A DNA stretch of 7,951 nt from Paracoccaceae bacterium (GTDB lineage Bacteria > Pseudomonadota > Alphaproteobacteria > Rhodobacterales > Rhodobacteraceae), in assembly GCA_007120685.1 (NCBI GenBank), contig SKNG01000080.1:1-7951 (forward strand), given 5' to 3'. This document shows, in pieces, positions 6,003 through 7,951 of this stretch (positions within the stretch are counted from its first letter, which is position 1; every line of letters begins with the position of its first letter). Below the pieces are notes generated by a model. The model ran no database searches, was not told the DNA's origin, and was given only the letters and a program-made list of their open reading frames with translations. A program made the position numbers and the translations under genes.

Positions 6003-6431
6003 ATGTCGCGTATCAGGTCAACCGCGCTTTTGGCGATGATCGCAACCGTTCTGTCGATCAGCGCTGCAGCGGCGCAAACGTACTACACCATGAGGGTCTG
6101 CAACGAGTCAAACTCGGTGGTTCTGGTCGCCAGCTCGTATATCCCGCTGGGAGAGCGGCGCTGGTTGAACGAGGGCTGGACCCGCGTTGACCAGAAAAGC
6201 TGCCGTGTGATGGGCCGCACCACCAACCGGAACTTTTACATGTACGCCGAGGTGCTGGGCGACAGCGGGCGTCACTGGGGCGGCGATAACAATCTGTGTG
6301 TCGAATATCCCGGTCCCTACCGTTTCTGGAACGTTGACACCATGCGCTGCAGCGGCCGGCAGACCTCGGTCGGCTTCAGGGCACTGCGCGCGAACAATTT
6401 CGGCACCTTTACCTGGCGCCTGACACACTGA
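6003..6431 (+). CDS. Secreted DUF1036 family protein
   Basis: 142-aa protein of unknown function resembling DUF1036, a family common in alphaproteobacteria. Seen: an N-terminal signal peptide with basic start (MSRIR), hydrophobic core (about 8-20) and probable cleavage after the AAAA run before Gln25; then a family-like pattern of VCNESNSVVLVASSYI, WLNEGWTRV, SCRV, FYMYAEV, HWGGDNNLCVEYPG and a C-terminal VGFRAL with TWRL. The mature part has four Cys (33, 67, 99, 116), enough for two disulfides in the periplasm, and is rich in aromatics. Two sampled 60-base lines of the gene are 58-60% GC, against 68% for one in the following DUF484 gene. It sits alone between the transaldolase and DUF484 genes, with flanking gaps of 157 and 127 bp, suggesting its own transcription unit. 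Confidence 0.8.
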   Translation: MSRIRSTALLAMIATVLSISAAAAQTYYTMRVCNESNSVVLVASSYIPLGERRWLNEGWTRVDQKSCRVMGRTTNRNFYMYAEVLGDSGRHWGGDNNLCVEYPGPYRFWNVDTMRCSGRQTSVGFRALRANNFGTFTWRLTH

Positions 6432-6432
6432 A

Positions 6433-6454
6433 CCCCTACGGGGCCACGCTGGCC
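6433..6454 (+). terminator. Possible 3' hairpins after the DUF1036 gene
   Basis: CCCC-TAC-GGGG (6433-6443) starts 1 nt after the stop. An overlapping GGCCA-CGC-TGGCC (6442-6454) gives a second 5-bp stem. The two are mutually exclusive at their shared bases. No T-tract follows, so intrinsic termination is uncertain. Confidence 0.3.
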
Positions 6455-6494
6455 ATCACGCCGGGCCGCGCGGGCGGGCATGCATGGATCGCCG

Positions 6495-6523
6495 CTGGCA
6501 TCGTTGTGCCGTTCGTGTATACT
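6495..6523 (+). promoter_or_regulatory. Sigma-70-like promoter for DUF484-xerC
   Basis: CTGGCA at 6495-6500 (4 of 6 matches to TTGACA), a 17-nt spacer, and TATACT at 6518-6523 (5 of 6 matches to TATAAT). Predicted transcription would start near 6530, leaving a leader of about 29 nt to the ATG at 6559. This also argues against the in-frame ATG at 6484, which lies upstream of the promoter. Confidence 0.55.
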
Positions 6524-6558
6524 CGGCAGCAACAATAACGACCGTCACGGGACACGGC

Positions 6559-7281
6559 ATGGCAGGTTTGGGACAGGCAAAAGACCACGACAAGTTCGAG
6601 GAATGGCGGGCGCGCATCCTGGCCGACCCCGGATTGGTGCTGGAAGACGCCGAGGTCATGCGCGCACTGGTTCTGGCCAGCGAGCAGGCGATGGGCGGCA
6701 ATGTCGTCGATCTGCGCAGCATGGCGATGGAGCGGCTGGAAACGCGCATCGAACGGCTGGAGGACACCCACCGCGCGGTGATCGCGGCGGCCTATGAGAA
6801 CCTTTCCTCGACCAATCAGATCCACCGCGCCATCCTGAAGATGCTGGATGCGGAACGGTTCGAGGATTTCGTGCTGTCGCTGGGCGGCAACGTGGCCGAG
6901 GTGCTGCGGGTGGATTGCCAGCGGCTGGTGCTGGAATCCGGCGGCGTGGAGGACGAGGCGGCGATGCGCCAGCTTGGCGGCGTGCTGGTGGTGCGGGCGC
7001 CGGGTTTCGTGGAACGCTACATGGCGGCCGGGCGCAACGTTCCGCCCCGGCAGATCGTGCTGCGGCAGGGCGAGCCTGCGGGCGACGCGCCCTATGGGCC
7101 AGTGGCCGGTGACCTGCGGTCCGAGGCGCTTCTCAGGCTGGACATGGGGCCGGGGCGGTTGCCGGCGATGCTGGCGATGGGCTCGGAAGACCCGCATCGC
7201 TTCAAGCCCGGACAGGGCACCGACCTGCTGGCCTTCTTCGCCGGCACCTTCGAGCGGGTGCTGCGGCGCTGGCTGTCGTGA
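6559..7281 (+). CDS. DUF484 family protein (GAF-like), upstream of xerC
   Basis: 240 aa. DUF484 proteins have an N-terminal helical part and a GAF-like domain; their biochemical role is not established, but they are often encoded next to xerC, as here. Seen: an ILADPGLVLED start resembling the family's N-terminal motif; a heptad-rich helical region (about 50-85, including MERLETRIERLEDTHR), probably a coiled coil; NQIHRAILKMLDAERFEDFV at 86-105 leading into the GAF-like fold; and LAMGSEDPHRFKPGQGTDLLAFFA at 205-228, typical of the family C-terminus. ATG 6559 is chosen because the preceding residues lack family character and a promoter lies just upstream; the Shine-Dalgarno is weak (ACGGGA). 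Its TGA overlaps the GTG of xerC, implying translational coupling. Confidence 0.87.
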   Translation: MAGLGQAKDHDKFEEWRARILADPGLVLEDAEVMRALVLASEQAMGGNVVDLRSMAMERLETRIERLEDTHRAVIAAAYENLSSTNQIHRAILKMLDAERFEDFVLSLGGNVAEVLRVDCQRLVLESGGVEDEAAMRQLGGVLVVRAPGFVERYMAAGRNVPPRQIVLRQGEPAGDAPYGPVAGDLRSEALLRLDMGPGRLPAMLAMGSEDPHRFKPGQGTDLLAFFAGTFERVLRRWLS

Positions 7282-7951
7282 AGACGGCGAAATCCCCTGA
7301 TACGGACCCGCCTGCGGCGGCGGCGCCCGGCCACGGGCTGGCGATCAGCCCCGCGCTGCGCGATGCGCTGGCGGGCTGGCTGGCCGGGCTTTCAGCGCTG
7401 CGCGATGCCTCGCCCCATACCATCGCCGCCTATGGCAGCGATGTGGCGGGGTTTCTGGACTTCATTGCCCATCATCAGGGCGGCGCGGCGGGCATGGCGC
7501 AGCTGCGCGCGCTGCGGCAAGCCGACCTGCGCGCCTGGATGGCGCAGGCGCGGGGGGACGGGCGCAGCGCCCGCTCGGTGGCGCGCAGCCTTTCGGCGCT
7601 GAAGGGTTTCGCCCGCTGGCTGGCGGAGCGCGCGCCGGATTTCGACCCCGATGTGATCCTCGCCGCCCGGGCGCCGCGCCACCGGCGCAGCCTGCCCCGC
7701 CCGCTGGCCCCAGAAGAGGCCGAGGCGGTGCTGGACGAGATCGGCAACGACCGGCGCGAGGACTGGCAGCGCGCGCGCGACGCCGCCGTCGCCGCACTGA
7801 TGTATGGCTGCGGGCTGCGGGTGTCCGAGGCGCTGTCGCTGACCGGGCGCGAACGCAGCCCCGGCGCGGCGCTGCGCATCACCGGCAAGGGCGGCAAGGA
7901 ACGCATCGTGCCGGTGATCCCGGCGGCGGCGCAGGCGGTGGAGCGTTACGC
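7278..7951 (+). CDS. xerC: Tyrosine recombinase XerC (3' truncated)
   Basis: Site-specific recombinase that, with XerD, resolves chromosome dimers at dif near division. 224 complete codons are visible before the window ends. Seen: a low-complexity Ala/Pro-rich N-terminus (1-20); a SAM-like core-binding domain (about 25-118, with SPHTIAAYGSDVAGFLDFI and ARSLSALKGFARWL); a linker with RSLPRPL; and the start of the catalytic domain with Arg181 in YGCGLRVSEAL and Lys204 in ITGKGGKERIVPV, the first two catalytic residues. The His-x-x-Arg, His/Trp and nucleophilic Tyr would lie beyond the window. The GTG start shares bases with the DUF484 stop (GTGA) and has no clear Shine-Dalgarno, so translation probably depends on coupling. 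XerC rather than XerD is inferred from the DUF484 neighbour. Confidence 0.9.
   Translation, partial: MKTAKSPDTDPPAAAAPGHGLAISPALRDALAGWLAGLSALRDASPHTIAAYGSDVAGFLDFIAHHQGGAAGMAQLRALRQADLRAWMAQARGDGRSARSVARSLSALKGFARWLAERAPDFDPDVILAARAPRHRRSLPRPLAPEEAEAVLDEIGNDRREDWQRARDAAVAALMYGCGLRVSEALSLTGRERSPGAALRITGKGGKERIVPVIPAAAQAVERY

Noticed and set aside
7353..7408. 14-nt direct repeat GCGCTGCGCGATGC in xerC (7353-7366 and 7395-7408)
   Set aside because: In-frame, both encode ALRDA in a codon-biased Ala/Arg-rich region; probably chance.

Overview
The window is a GC-rich, densely packed bacterial chromosome segment. The gene set suggests an alphaproteobacterium of the Rhodobacterales (Paracoccus/Rhodobacter-like). 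The main reasons are an alphaproteobacterial-type SspB, a DUF1036 secreted protein, a divergent priA / short transaldolase pair, and a DUF484-xerC pair. This placement comes from protein resemblance and gene order only; no search was run.

Layout. Positions 1-1008 (+) are the 3' part of a FAD-dependent oxidoreductase of the fumarate reductase/TcuA-like superfamily. Facing it on the minus strand is a probable three-gene operon, sspB (2547-2086), a ybaK-type prolyl-tRNA editing deacylase (2064-1600) and an RDD membrane protein (1589-1155). Upstream of that operon, also on the minus strand, is complete priA (5093-2883). Divergent from priA on the plus strand are a short class I transaldolase (5192-5845), a small secreted DUF1036 protein (6003-6431), a DUF484 protein (6559-7281) and a xerC-type tyrosine recombinase. 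The xerC gene starts at GTG 7278, overlaps the DUF484 stop, and runs off the window.

How the genes relate. Most are housekeeping: replication restart (PriA), chromosome dimer resolution (XerC), sugar-phosphate metabolism (transaldolase), protein quality control (SspB, a ClpXP adaptor) and translation fidelity (YbaK). The DUF1036 gene looks like an insertion between the transaldolase and the DUF484-xerC pair. It is lower in GC than its neighbours and has a nine-G run at its ribosome binding site.

The main non-coding signal is a compound palindromic repeat of about 60 bp present twice in opposite orientations, at 1045-1104 (+) and 2779-2837 (-). Each copy has two adjacent perfect palindromes centred on TTCGAA, followed by a GGCGGTTCGC tail. 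Both copies lie 36-45 nt after a stop codon (flavoprotein and priA) and have the same orientation relative to that gene. The two palindromes of a unit differ only by changes mirrored in both half-sites, which suggests that dyad symmetry is maintained. I saw no CRISPR array, tRNA, rRNA, transposase or phage gene, and no clear new multi-gene system.
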